From the NCBI GenBank assembly GCA_007124105.1, contig SLFT01000299.1, positions 1 through 6,147 of the forward strand: a stretch of 6,147 nt of DNA, given 5' to 3'. Both the position numbers and the translations under genes were made by a program. Each line of letters opens with the position of its first letter. Within the stretch, counting starts at the first letter, position 1. Below are positions 1-6,002 of this stretch, in pieces. Origin of the DNA: Candidatus Hydrogenedentota bacterium (GTDB lineage: Bacteria; Hydrogenedentota; Hydrogenedentia; Hydrogenedentales; CAITNO01). The notes under the pieces were generated by a model. It ran no database searches, had not been told where the DNA came from, and worked only from the letters and a program-made list of their open reading frames with translations.

Positions 1-166
1 TGTCAATAATCGAAAAAAGGTCGCCGCCAGTCACAACGTCCATATCTTCGATCCATTCCAGGCGTCCGTCTACCCGTAGCAGCGGCGAACAGCCGACTTT
101 AAGATGAACGTCCGATGCGTTGCGTTCCACCGCCAAATGAAGCAGACCTTCAAAATCCAGTGCCAT
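1..166 (-). CDS. pilT: Type IV pilus retraction ATPase PilT, N-terminal part (cut by window edge)
   Basis: The first 55 residues read from the ATG at 166 begin MALDFEGLLHLAVERNASDV. The stretch at residues 17-35 (NASDVHLKVGCSPLLRVDG) is the classic N-terminal PilT signature: an A-S-D-[LV]-H-L core, then a Gly/Pro-containing turn and an R-V-D-G strand. PilT is the cytoplasmic hexameric ATPase that powers pilus retraction and twitching motility. The Walker A/B and catalytic parts lie outside the window, so activity cannot be judged. The start fits the family, which has almost no sequence ahead of the signature, and AAGGAG lies 10 nt upstream (177-182). GspE/PilB-type ATPases share the ASD-H motif but carry it after a long N-terminal domain, so PilT or a PilU-like paralogue is much more likely. 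It lies downstream of the CFI-box gene on the same strand, 210 bp away. Confidence 0.85.
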   Translation of the reverse strand, partial: MALDFEGLLHLAVERNASDVHLKVGCSPLLRVDGRLEWIEDMDVVTGGDLFSIID

Positions 167-176
167 GAGGCTATTA

Positions 177-182
177 CTCCTT
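177..182 (-). promoter_or_regulatory. Ribosome binding site of pilT
   Basis: AAGGAG on the minus strand, 10 nt before the ATG at 166. It is a strong Shine-Dalgarno match and supports the chosen start. Confidence 0.6.
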
Positions 183-208
183 ACTGTTGTTATTAATGAA
201 CTTCGAGC

Positions 209-223
209 GCGGACGTTGTCCGC
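209..223. repeat. Short inverted repeat in the pilT leader
   Basis: GCGGAC, a 3-nt loop, then GTCCGC: a perfect 6-bp stem. It lies 43-57 nt upstream of the pilT ATG and has no T-tract on either side. It may be a leader hairpin in the pilT mRNA. Confidence 0.35.
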
Positions 224-245
224 ACCCTGGAAGTAAAAAGCGGCA

Positions 246-264
246 GCGTACTGTTGACGTACGC
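246..264 (-). terminator. Weak candidate terminator or attenuator between the CFI-box gene and pilT
   Basis: A perfect 6-bp inverted repeat (GCGTAC / GTACGC, 7-nt loop) is followed on the minus strand by TGCCGC and then five T (235-239). The T run starts 6 nt after the stem, which is too far for a textbook intrinsic terminator. It could reduce read-through from the CFI-box gene into pilT, or be one of several structures in this spacer. Two other hairpins lie at 209-223 and 263-281. The latter shares two bases with this stem, so the two would compete. Confidence 0.25.
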
Positions 265-281
265 GCGTCACACACACGCGC
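263..281. repeat. Short inverted repeat GCGCGT / ACGCGC
   Basis: Perfect 6-bp arms (263-268 and 276-281) around a CA-rich 7-nt loop. It partly overlaps the hairpin at 246-264. No T-tract follows it, so it is not a convincing terminator. Confidence 0.3.
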
Positions 282-376
282 TACCCGGACCATGCCAGAT
301 AGCAGACGCCGAATGTCGGTTCTTTATGCGGCACTGATCTTCGATCTGATGCTCCGGAGACAAGCAGCGAGAAAGA

Positions 377-1099
377 TCAGGCGTTTCTTCGCAGGCGTAT
401 GTGGGAACTTCGAAACCGCAGCGCCCAATATACCATAACCAGCGCCCCCAACGAAAACAGCGCACAAAGTGCCGCGAGCAGGCCGGTCGGGAGCAGCAAC
501 GCAAGCGCTGCCAACATTACCACGGGCATCAGCGCGCCACGGGTTGCCCAGGCTGCCCAGTGATGGGTGGCGATGAAGGCGGCTGCTGCCGGACCGACGC
601 GGTAATAGACATCCACGAATGCCGTACCCGGCGCCGACGCCAACAGCACACGGTCGCGAAACAGCCTGAGCACGGTCAGTTCGCGCGACAACGAGGCGCC
701 ATAGGCGGCGGTGGCCACCATGCAGGGGCTGGGCGGCTCTTCCGCCAGCCATAGAACGCCAAAAGCGCCAAGGATTATACCGCCTATTACGGCATAGTCG
801 CGCACAGTGATGGGGGCGCCGGTAGGCGGTTCCGGCTCGCCCTCACCCGGCTCACCTTCACCCGGCTCACCTTCACCCGGCTCACCCTCCACAGGTATTG
901 GTTCACCCTCCGCCTGTTCGCCTTCGTGATAGTGCTCGTCTTGCTTGGCGTACAGGGCCAGCGTCCAATCCAACGACCCGGGGATGCGTACACCCGAGTC
1001 TGGTTGTGCCAGGGCAAAGGCAATATCTGGAGCGGCGCTCCATACCAGGATGCCCGTTAATAGAATCCTTATCCATTTATGCCGTTGATTGTCGCGCAT
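377..1099 (-). CDS. Exported EGEPG-spacer protein with a CFI-box C-terminal membrane region
   Basis: A 240-residue protein of unknown function. Residues 1-31 form a signal peptide: basic start MRDNQRHKWIR, hydrophobic core, small residues before the mature Q32. Residues 70-92 are an acidic low-complexity spacer of EGEPG repeats. One membrane helix lies at about 102-118. Cys126 opens the motif CMVATAAYG (126-134), followed by an F-R-D-R segment (148-151) and V-Y-Y-R-V-G-P (164-170). This matches what I remember as the CFI-box (C-F-I-A-T-A-A-Y-G) C-terminal region, with the usual F-I replaced by M-V. The end (about 188-226) is strongly hydrophobic, probably two helices, with a basic tail. CFI-box regions recur at C-termini of surface proteins and are suspected, not shown, to be sorting or processing signals. 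An in-frame ATG exists at 1168, but the start at 1099 has AGGA 7 nt upstream and gives the signal peptide directly. It lies upstream of pilT on the same strand. Confidence 0.8.
   Translation of the reverse strand: MRDNQRHKWIRILLTGILVWSAAPDIAFALAQPDSGVRIPGSLDWTLALYAKQDEHYHEGEQAEGEPIPVEGEPGEGEPGEGEPGEGEPEPPTGAPITVRDYAVIGGIILGAFGVLWLAEEPPSPCMVATAAYGASLSRELTVLRLFRDRVLLASAPGTAFVDVYYRVGPAAAAFIATHHWAAWATRGALMPVVMLAALALLLPTGLLAALCALFSLGALVMVYWALRFRSSHIRLRRNA
833..889 (-). repeat. In-frame 15-bp tandem repeat coding for EGEPG
   Basis: About 3.8 copies of a 15-bp unit, seen on the plus strand as CTCACCTTCACCCGG with one or two substitutions. It encodes E71-P89 of the CFI-box protein. The unit is a multiple of three, so copy gain or loss would change spacer length without a frameshift. 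Such acidic Gly/Pro spacers commonly separate a surface-exposed part from a membrane anchor. Confidence 0.85.
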
Positions 1100-1106
1100 A
1101 CAAAAA

Positions 1107-1110
1107 TCCT
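1107..1110 (-). promoter_or_regulatory. Ribosome binding site that fixes the CFI-box gene start
   Basis: AGGA on the minus strand, 7 nt before the ATG at 1099. The longer in-frame start at 1168 would put 23 extra polar residues before the signal peptide. This site therefore favours 1099. Confidence 0.6.
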
Positions 1111-1160
1111 GACAGTTCCTATCTATATTCACGCGGTTACGGAATAAAGAACAAGTGTCC

Positions 1161-1179
1161 ATGAACAAGTTGTGTTCAT
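1161..1179. promoter_or_regulatory. Inverted repeat, candidate operator upstream of the CFI-box gene
   Basis: Perfect 7-bp arms ATGAACA (1161-1167) and TGTTCAT (1173-1179) around AGTTG, 62 bp upstream of the start at 1099. A second GAACAAGT at 1149-1156 repeats 1163-1170 in direct orientation with 14-bp periodicity. The size and position suit a dimeric regulator site, but no regulator is identified. Confidence 0.3.
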
Positions 1180-1382
1180 CAGTCAGCGTATCTGACCCCG
1201 TATCCCGCCGGGGGGTTATTGTTTCGGCGAATTTTCCAACATCTCAGGCGTGTTGTTTGTCCGCTCGCTTCGATCTATTTTCGCACGGTGTGATCCGATG
1301 ACCTGCGCAAAGCGCCTCAGATGGAGCAGTCGTCGCAGGTCTACAGTCCGACTTTGTAGACAAGCAGGGCAACACTAAACAG

Positions 1383-1388
1383 TATAAT
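1383..1388 (+). promoter_or_regulatory. Possible -10 element (TATAAT) upstream of the glycosyltransferase gene
   Basis: A perfect TATAAT on the plus strand, 217 bp before the start at 1606. No good -35 hexamer sits at 16-18 bp spacing; the base content there is AC/AG-rich. The match could be chance in this locally AT-richer stretch. If real, the mRNA would have a leader of about 210 nt containing the G9 run. Confidence 0.25.
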
Positions 1389-1470
1389 CTTATGGGGTTC
1401 TGTATGCAAACAAAAGCAACCTGAGCGTAATGCAAATGGCGAACTAGAAAATACGCGTAATGGTTCAGCA

Positions 1471-1479
1471 GGGGGGGGG
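1471..1479 (+). repeat. Homopolymer run of nine G
   Basis: An uninterrupted G9 followed by C, 127 bp upstream of the glycosyltransferase start and downstream of the candidate -10. Long G runs are prone to slippage in replication and sequencing, so the exact length is uncertain. Confidence 0.7.
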
Positions 1480-1605
1480 CAGCGTTGCGCAGAATGGGTG
1501 TCGCCGTAGCTGTCTGCCATTGTCGGACGCGGCCGGATGGCGTCCGGGGCGTCAGACGATGGCGCGGATTGGTGTTTATGTGTTATGTCGGGTTATCATG
1601 ACGTT

Positions 1606-4131
1606 ATGAAGAACAAGACAAGGATCACAAAAGCGCATCCGCTGCTGTGTGTGCCGATGGTGATGGCGGTGGGGCTGGCCCTGCGCTTATACGGCCTGGG
1701 CGACGAGAGCGCCTGGTGGGACGAGTATGCCAGTCTGGCTTTTCTGGACGCGCCGTCGTTGCCGCTGTTCTTGCAACATAACCGCGCCCTCGATCCCGCC
1801 ACGTTGCCGTTGTACTTTGTTGTCCAGTATTACTGGGCTCATTGGGTGTCGTCGTCTGTTTTTGGATTGCGGCTGCTGGGCGTGGGCATCGGCATCGCGA
1901 CGATTCCCGTTGCCCATGCCTTGGGCGCGCGGTTATACGGTCGGCGCGCGGGCTATGTAGCGGCGTTGTGTATTGCTCTGTCGCCTGTACATATTCACCA
2001 TTCCCAGGGCATACGCATGTACGGACTGCTGATCCTTCTGAGCGTTGCCTCCTTCTGGTCGCTGTTGCGCATGTTGCAGCGCGGCCGCCGTTCGGGCTGG
2101 TGGCTGCACGGGTTTTGCGGCATGTTGCTCTATTGGACCCATCCCTTCGCGTTGCTTGTGCCGGCGGCGCAGGGCGTCTGGTTGTTGTTGCACCGGCGCT
2201 TGTATCGCGCTGTATTGCCCGGTTTTATCATGATGCACGGCATGTTGGCTTTTCCGGTGGTTGTGTACATCCTTTCCATTCGGTTCTGGCCCGAAGACGC
2301 CACCAGCGCCTGGCTGGCCGCTCCCGGCATGGGGGCGATGCTGGCCGACCTGTTTTTTGACGATGTCATCGGGTTTCACTGGCAGCTGCGGCTTGGCGAT
2401 ATCGGCCTGCAACTGGGCGCGTTGCGGCTACTAGGCGATTTCGCGCTGGTCGCTGTTATTGTCGCGTGCCTGGCGTACTGGGGGTATACAGCAGGCCGCG
2501 CTTCCGCAACGCCTGTCAAGCGCCACACGCTGCTGCTGGCATGTTGGCTTGTGCTGCCGCCGCTGATATTGTTTGTCGTTTCTTATCTGTGGCGGCCCTG
2601 CATGTTTCCCCGGTACACCGCCCATTGCGCTGTGGCGATGTATCTCCTGCTCGGCGGCGCGGTGCAACAGCTGCGCGACCGCGAATGGCGCTGGTGCGCT
2701 TATTGTGGGTTGGCGGGACTGTTCCTGTTTCAATGGGCGGTCACCCTGCCCGGCCCGCAACGTACCGACTGGCAATCGGCGGCGCGCCATATCCGCGACG
2801 AAGCCGCGCCAACGGATATCGTGCTGGTCGAGGACCTGCTCTGGCGCGACGTGTTTGTTTACAACGCCTCCCGTCTGGACGGCGCGCCGCTCGACGCGCC
2901 GGTGGCCGCCGCGGCGAACGCCGCGCTGCTTGCGGCGCAATGCGCCCTGTTTCTTGGCGCCACAGGCGGCGCGGGGAGCGGCTGGGCCGTGATAGCAACG
3001 GACTACTTTGAAACGGCGCCGCCCCACGAATTCGAGCGGGAACTGACGCGCCAGGGGCTTGCATGCGAAGGGCCCACAACATTTCCGGGCATCCGCCGCG
3101 TGTATGTGTATCGTGTTGTGGCGCGGCCCGATGCGCCGCCGCCTGACACGCTGGCCGCGGTATATGGCGATGCCGTCGCCGCTGCCCCCCAATCCCCGTT
3201 CGCCGGATACCTGGCCCATGACGCCATGCAGGCCTTCGCCGAAGTGGCGCACGCCCTCGCCCGACAAGGCCGCGCGGAGCCGTCCCTGGCGCTGTTGCGC
3301 CAATTGTTTGCCGTCAGCCCCTTCGCGGAAGAGGTCTACGGCAGCCTGGCGCGCGCCATTGCGGAAGGCCGCGATACCGCCCCCATCAACGACGCCATAC
3401 GCGCATTGTGGGACGGGTACGGCTATCGCGAGAATCAGCGCCATGAACGGGCGCGAGAGGCGTTCGCCGACGCATGGGCCCATGATCCGCGACTCCATGT
3501 CGCCGCCATGGAACTGGGCATGGAACTGGCCGCGCTGGGCCGTTACGCCGCCGCCGCCGACCCGCTTGAACAGGCCGCAGCAACGGATGCCGAAACCGCC
3601 GAACTGGTGGACAACCTGGTACGCGCCATTCGCAACGGCGAGGACGCAACACGCCTGTTTGCGGCGGTGACGGCGTGTCGCGATGGGTTAATCGCCTTGA
3701 GCATGGGGGACCTGGAAAGGGCGACGGTTTTGTTTGAACAGGCCCTGACCGATGATCCGCATTTGCCCCGCGCGCAGGTGATGCTTGGGTTTATTTACGC
3801 CATGGACGAACAGTACGACGCGGCCTACGATTTGTTTGACGCGTACCTGGCCCACGGCGCTTATCATTCGCCGGTAGCCTACACCCATCTTGCGCTTATC
3901 CACCTGTTGCGCGACGAACCGGAACAGGCGCTTGCCCGCGCCCGGAAGGCGATGGCGCTGGACCCGCAGTTCAAACAGATTGCCGAAGGGTTGATTGACG
4001 CACTGCTGGTCAACGAGGACTACGCCGCCGTCGCCCGCGAACTTGAACGCCTCGAAAACGAAGGCGTCCGGTTCCCGCCGGTTTTTGCCGCATATTTGCA
4101 ACAGCGCATGCGCGCGGCAGCGGGGGAGTAA
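1606..4131 (+). CDS. GT39/ArnT-like GT-C membrane glycosyltransferase with C-terminal TPR half
   Basis: An 841-residue protein. The N-terminal half (about 12-381) has roughly ten to twelve hydrophobic helices. Key features are an acidic pair in the first loop (W37-W38-D39-E40-Y41), HHSQGIRMYG at 131-140, and P335-R336-Y337 before a late helix. These match the GT39/PMT/ArnT type of GT-C enzymes, which move a sugar from a polyprenyl-phosphate donor to lipid, protein or glycan on the outer face of the inner membrane. The D-E pair is the expected catalytic or metal-linked site. Residues about 383-505 are a soluble domain opening with D-W-Q-S-A-A-R, common after GT39 cores. Residues about 533-835 are TPR-like helical pairs (for example 695-728, 729-760 and 763-790). 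An in-frame ATG at 1537 would add 23 residues unlike a membrane-protein start; MKNKTRITK at 1606 suits better, though neither start has a strong Shine-Dalgarno. Donor and acceptor cannot be told. The gene converges on the redoxin-sialidase gene. Confidence 0.8.
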   Translation: MKNKTRITKAHPLLCVPMVMAVGLALRLYGLGDESAWWDEYASLAFLDAPSLPLFLQHNRALDPATLPLYFVVQYYWAHWVSSSVFGLRLLGVGIGIATIPVAHALGARLYGRRAGYVAALCIALSPVHIHHSQGIRMYGLLILLSVASFWSLLRMLQRGRRSGWWLHGFCGMLLYWTHPFALLVPAAQGVWLLLHRRLYRAVLPGFIMMHGMLAFPVVVYILSIRFWPEDATSAWLAAPGMGAMLADLFFDDVIGFHWQLRLGDIGLQLGALRLLGDFALVAVIVACLAYWGYTAGRASATPVKRHTLLLACWLVLPPLILFVVSYLWRPCMFPRYTAHCAVAMYLLLGGAVQQLRDREWRWCAYCGLAGLFLFQWAVTLPGPQRTDWQSAARHIRDEAAPTDIVLVEDLLWRDVFVYNASRLDGAPLDAPVAAAANAALLAAQCALFLGATGGAGSGWAVIATDYFETAPPHEFERELTRQGLACEGPTTFPGIRRVYVYRVVARPDAPPPDTLAAVYGDAVAAAPQSPFAGYLAHDAMQAFAEVAHALARQGRAEPSLALLRQLFAVSPFAEEVYGSLARAIAEGRDTAPINDAIRALWDGYGYRENQRHERAREAFADAWAHDPRLHVAAMELGMELAALGRYAAAADPLEQAAATDAETAELVDNLVRAIRNGEDATRLFAAVTACRDGLIALSMGDLERATVLFEQALTDDPHLPRAQVMLGFIYAMDEQYDAAYDLFDAYLAHGAYHSPVAYTHLALIHLLRDEPEQALARARKAMALDPQFKQIAEGLIDALLVNEDYAAVARELERLENEGVRFPPVFAAYLQQRMRAAAGE

Positions 4132-4162
4132 CAGCCCCAAATTCTGCCGAGGTTTATGGCGT

Positions 4163-5737
4163 TCAATTCGGCCGCGCTTTCTGATGCGCGAGCCAGTCTT
4201 CATTGAACATGGTGTGCATAATGGAATAGCGGCGGTAGGTGTACAGCAGATGTATCATGCCGTCGTCGGCCTGAATGATGCTTGGATAAGAGAACTCGCC
4301 CCAGTCAGTGGCCAGGGTAATGAGATTGTCCCAGGTGTCGCCGTCGTCGTCAGATTGCATGATGACCAGGGGATAGCGCGACCCGGTCTCCGTGTCGGTA
4401 AACACCTGCAACACCCGTCCACTTGCGAGTTTGACAGTGTCAAGGCCGGAACCGGGGTTTCGCAGTTCTGTTCTTTCGATGCGCGTCCAGCTATGGCCAT
4501 GGTCCGTGGAAACGCTTTTCATGGTGCGCGGACTGCTGCGCAAGAAGCAGACCAGGTCGCCGTTGTCGCGCACCACCACAGTAGGTTGACTCGCGCCCTG
4601 GATAAAGCCCCGTCGCGACCACGCGCCCGTCTCTTCGTCAAGTACCAGCAGGAACGAGCCGCTCCCTTTCCCTTCCACGTTGCCGCTGATGGGCAGCGCA
4701 AACGTACCGTCGGCAAGCGTCACCGGCGTATTGCGCGGCAGCCATCCGTAACTGCCTTCGATTTCCACGTCCTCGCTCCAGCGATGGCCGTTGTCCTCCG
4801 AAGTGCGCACCAGCAACCGGCAATCGCTCCAGCCCGAGCCGCGCCGTTTCGGCCACGACCCTTCCATGCGGCCCCAGATAATGTACATGCGCGCGTCCGG
4901 CCCCTGGAAGACGACCGCGTTGCCCGGCGGCTGGCCGTGGTTCACCAGCACGCGCTCGGGCGGCGTCCACGCGGCGGCGCCGCGCTCGAACCGCGCCATG
5001 TACAACGCCTGGTCCTCGGCGGACTCGTAGCTGCCCCCATACCACAGCGCCAGGATATCGCCGTTTGGCGCTTCCGCCACGGTCGCGCAATGATGCACCG
5101 CCGCGCCGGGTATCTCCTGGAAAATGAACTGGCTGCGCAGCAAGGGCAGGCCATAGCGGTTTTCCACCTCGCGCGGCGGGCCGGGCGCGTCCATGGCCGT
5201 CCCTTCCACAGGCGTCCGCGTCGTTTCCACCGCTTCGCCCTCGAGGTACTGTGTCACAGCCTGTTCGAGGCCCGGCGCATCTGGTCCGCCGCCCAGGCCG
5301 CCGTGGTACAACAGGGTCGCGTCCCTGTCCAGCAGAAAAAACTCTGGCGTTGTCGTGGCGCCAAAGGCGGCGCGCACGGCCCCGGTCACATCGCGGTAAA
5401 TGGGAAAGATAGCCCCGAGGTTCGTGGCGAAACGGCGCAGCGCGTCGCCGCTCTCGTCCGGGTTCACCGCCACGCCGATAAACAGGATGTCGAAGCGGTT
5501 CGCCTCATGCAGCGCATTTATCCGCGCCATCAGCGATTCAGTCGTGGCGCATCGCGAGGAAAGGAACAGCATCACCGTGCCCCGGCGCGTGTCGTAGTTG
5601 TCCTGACGCCGTTCAAAACCGTCAAGGGTCTCGAAAGTGACCGGCGGCGCCTGCTCGCCAATCTCCAGCGCCGTCGCGCTCGATGCCGCCAACAATAAAA
5701 GTGTACCCACCAGCATTCCCATTGGATTACGTCGCAT
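4163..5737 (-). CDS. Secreted redoxin-like / sialidase-like (BNR) fusion protein
   Basis: A 524-residue protein. Residues 1-23 form a signal peptide ending A-T-A. Residues about 24-165 form a thioredoxin-fold domain of the redoxin/AhpC-TSA-like group: FLSSRCATT with Cys63, IGVAVNPDE (87-95), FPIYRD (111-116) and the cis-Pro segment TTTPEFFLLD (Pro131). The active site is C-A-T-T, not C-x-x-C, and Cys63 is the only Cys in the domain, so ordinary disulfide exchange is unlikely. A linker (about 166-198) leads to a six-bladed-propeller-type domain with three Asp-boxes (S-x-D-x-G-x-x-W) at 313-320, 410-417 and 462-469. Blocks around 215-238 (HHCATVAEAPNGDILALWYG), N427-D433 and E481-Q489 resemble the predicted neuraminidase family (BNR_2/COG4692). 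I see no clear F/Y-R-I-P motif, so true sialidase activity is unproven. It is probably periplasmic or extracellular. AGGGAG precedes the start by 10 nt. Confidence 0.82.
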   Translation of the reverse strand: MRRNPMGMLVGTLLLLAASSATALEIGEQAPPVTFETLDGFERRQDNYDTRRGTVMLFLSSRCATTESLMARINALHEANRFDILFIGVAVNPDESGDALRRFATNLGAIFPIYRDVTGAVRAAFGATTTPEFFLLDRDATLLYHGGLGGGPDAPGLEQAVTQYLEGEAVETTRTPVEGTAMDAPGPPREVENRYGLPLLRSQFIFQEIPGAAVHHCATVAEAPNGDILALWYGGSYESAEDQALYMARFERGAAAWTPPERVLVNHGQPPGNAVVFQGPDARMYIIWGRMEGSWPKRRGSGWSDCRLLVRTSEDNGHRWSEDVEIEGSYGWLPRNTPVTLADGTFALPISGNVEGKGSGSFLLVLDEETGAWSRRGFIQGASQPTVVVRDNGDLVCFLRSSPRTMKSVSTDHGHSWTRIERTELRNPGSGLDTVKLASGRVLQVFTDTETGSRYPLVIMQSDDDGDTWDNLITLATDWGEFSYPSIIQADDGMIHLLYTYRRYSIMHTMFNEDWLAHQKARPN

Positions 5738-5747
5738 GATGATTCAT

Positions 5748-5753
5748 CTCCCT
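5748..5753 (-). promoter_or_regulatory. Ribosome binding site of the redoxin-sialidase gene
   Basis: AGGGAG on the minus strand, 10 nt before the ATG at 5737. An ATG nearer to it (spelled within GAGATGAATC) is out of frame with the long reading frame, and the signal peptide begins at 5737. Confidence 0.55.
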
Positions 5754-5766
5754 GGGGACAAGCCCC
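5754..5766 (-). other. Small hairpin just upstream of the ribosome binding site
   Basis: GGGG and CCCC arms around a 5-nt loop, one base upstream of the AGGGAG of the redoxin-sialidase gene. In the mRNA it would stand directly beside the Shine-Dalgarno and could modulate access. It is very short and may be chance. Confidence 0.25.
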
Positions 5767-5921
5767 GTTATAGCGTTCACGTGTACAGTACCTGAAAATG
5801 TGACGCGCATCATAATCATACCTTTTTCCGTGGGACAAAACAAAAGATACAGGGATAATTACGTTTTGCAAGTTCATCCGCGGTGGGACTCCTTTTTCTA
5901 CCACAGATGGACACGGATAAG

Positions 5922-5970
5922 AATTGATAATTGATAATTGACAATTGACAATTGACAATTGACAATTATC
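5922..5970. repeat. Heptanucleotide tandem array (AATTGAC/AATTGAT)
   Basis: Seven consecutive 7-bp units: two AATTGAT, four AATTGAC and a final degenerate AATTATC. It is AT-rich, in contrast with the GC-rich surroundings. Each unit junction contains a near-palindromic CAATTG core. Similar heptamer arrays occur between genes in cyanobacteria and other environmental bacteria. Their role is unknown. Confidence 0.9.
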
Positions 5971-5999
5971 CTCGCCCCCGACCTCCTCGCCCCCGACCT
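5970..5999. repeat. Two 15-bp direct repeats CCTCGCCCCCGACCT
   Basis: Two exact copies (5970-5984 and 5985-5999), with the first five bases of a third (CCTCG, 6000-6004) running into the palindrome. The minus strand carries runs of five G, giving some G-quadruplex potential. Confidence 0.9.
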
Positions 6000-6002
6000 C
6001 CT

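Larger units (their letters stand above)
1100..1605. other. Divergent intergenic region, about 500 bp, no convincing gene
   Basis: This lies between the outward-facing CFI-box and glycosyltransferase genes and should hold both promoters. I see an inverted repeat near the left gene, a perfect TATAAT at 1383-1388 and a G9 run at 1471-1479. A 63-codon minus-strand reading frame at 1244-1435 has no recognisable domain, so I do not call it. No tRNA-like or riboswitch-like fold was recognised. Confidence 0.6.

Noticed and set aside
187..438. 83-codon plus-strand open frame between pilT and the CFI-box gene
   Set aside because: Overlaps the end of the well-supported CFI-box gene on the other strand and has an Arg-rich translation without motifs.
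1195..1224. ACCCC/GGGGT stem followed by TTATTGTTT, terminator-like on the plus strand
   Set aside because: No plus-strand gene ends upstream of it in this window, the stem is only 5 bp, and the tail is not a clean T-tract.
1244..1435. 63-codon minus-strand open frame in the divergent intergenic region
   Set aside because: No recognisable domain or hydrophobic pattern and a Cys-rich haphazard composition; it also covers the candidate promoter.
1537..1605. Longer N-terminus of the glycosyltransferase
   Set aside because: The 23 extra residues (starting MASGASDDGADW) are unlike a membrane-protein start, and no ribosome binding site precedes 1537. The start remains somewhat uncertain because 1606 also lacks a strong one.
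2431..3498. 355-codon minus-strand open frame opposite the glycosyltransferase gene
   Set aside because: Low-complexity Arg/Gly/Gln composition and no domain; the plus-strand frame has membrane helices, family motifs and TPRs.
4132..4162. Shared bidirectional terminator between the convergent genes
   Set aside because: The 31-bp gap contains no inverted repeat with a T-tract on either strand; termination may be Rho-dependent or lie within the opposing gene.
3995..5698. 567-codon plus-strand open frame opposite the redoxin-sialidase gene
   Set aside because: Its translation is rich in Arg, Ala and His with no recognisable domain, and it mirrors a gene with clear signal peptide, redoxin and Asp-box motifs. 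It is an antisense shadow of GC-rich codons.
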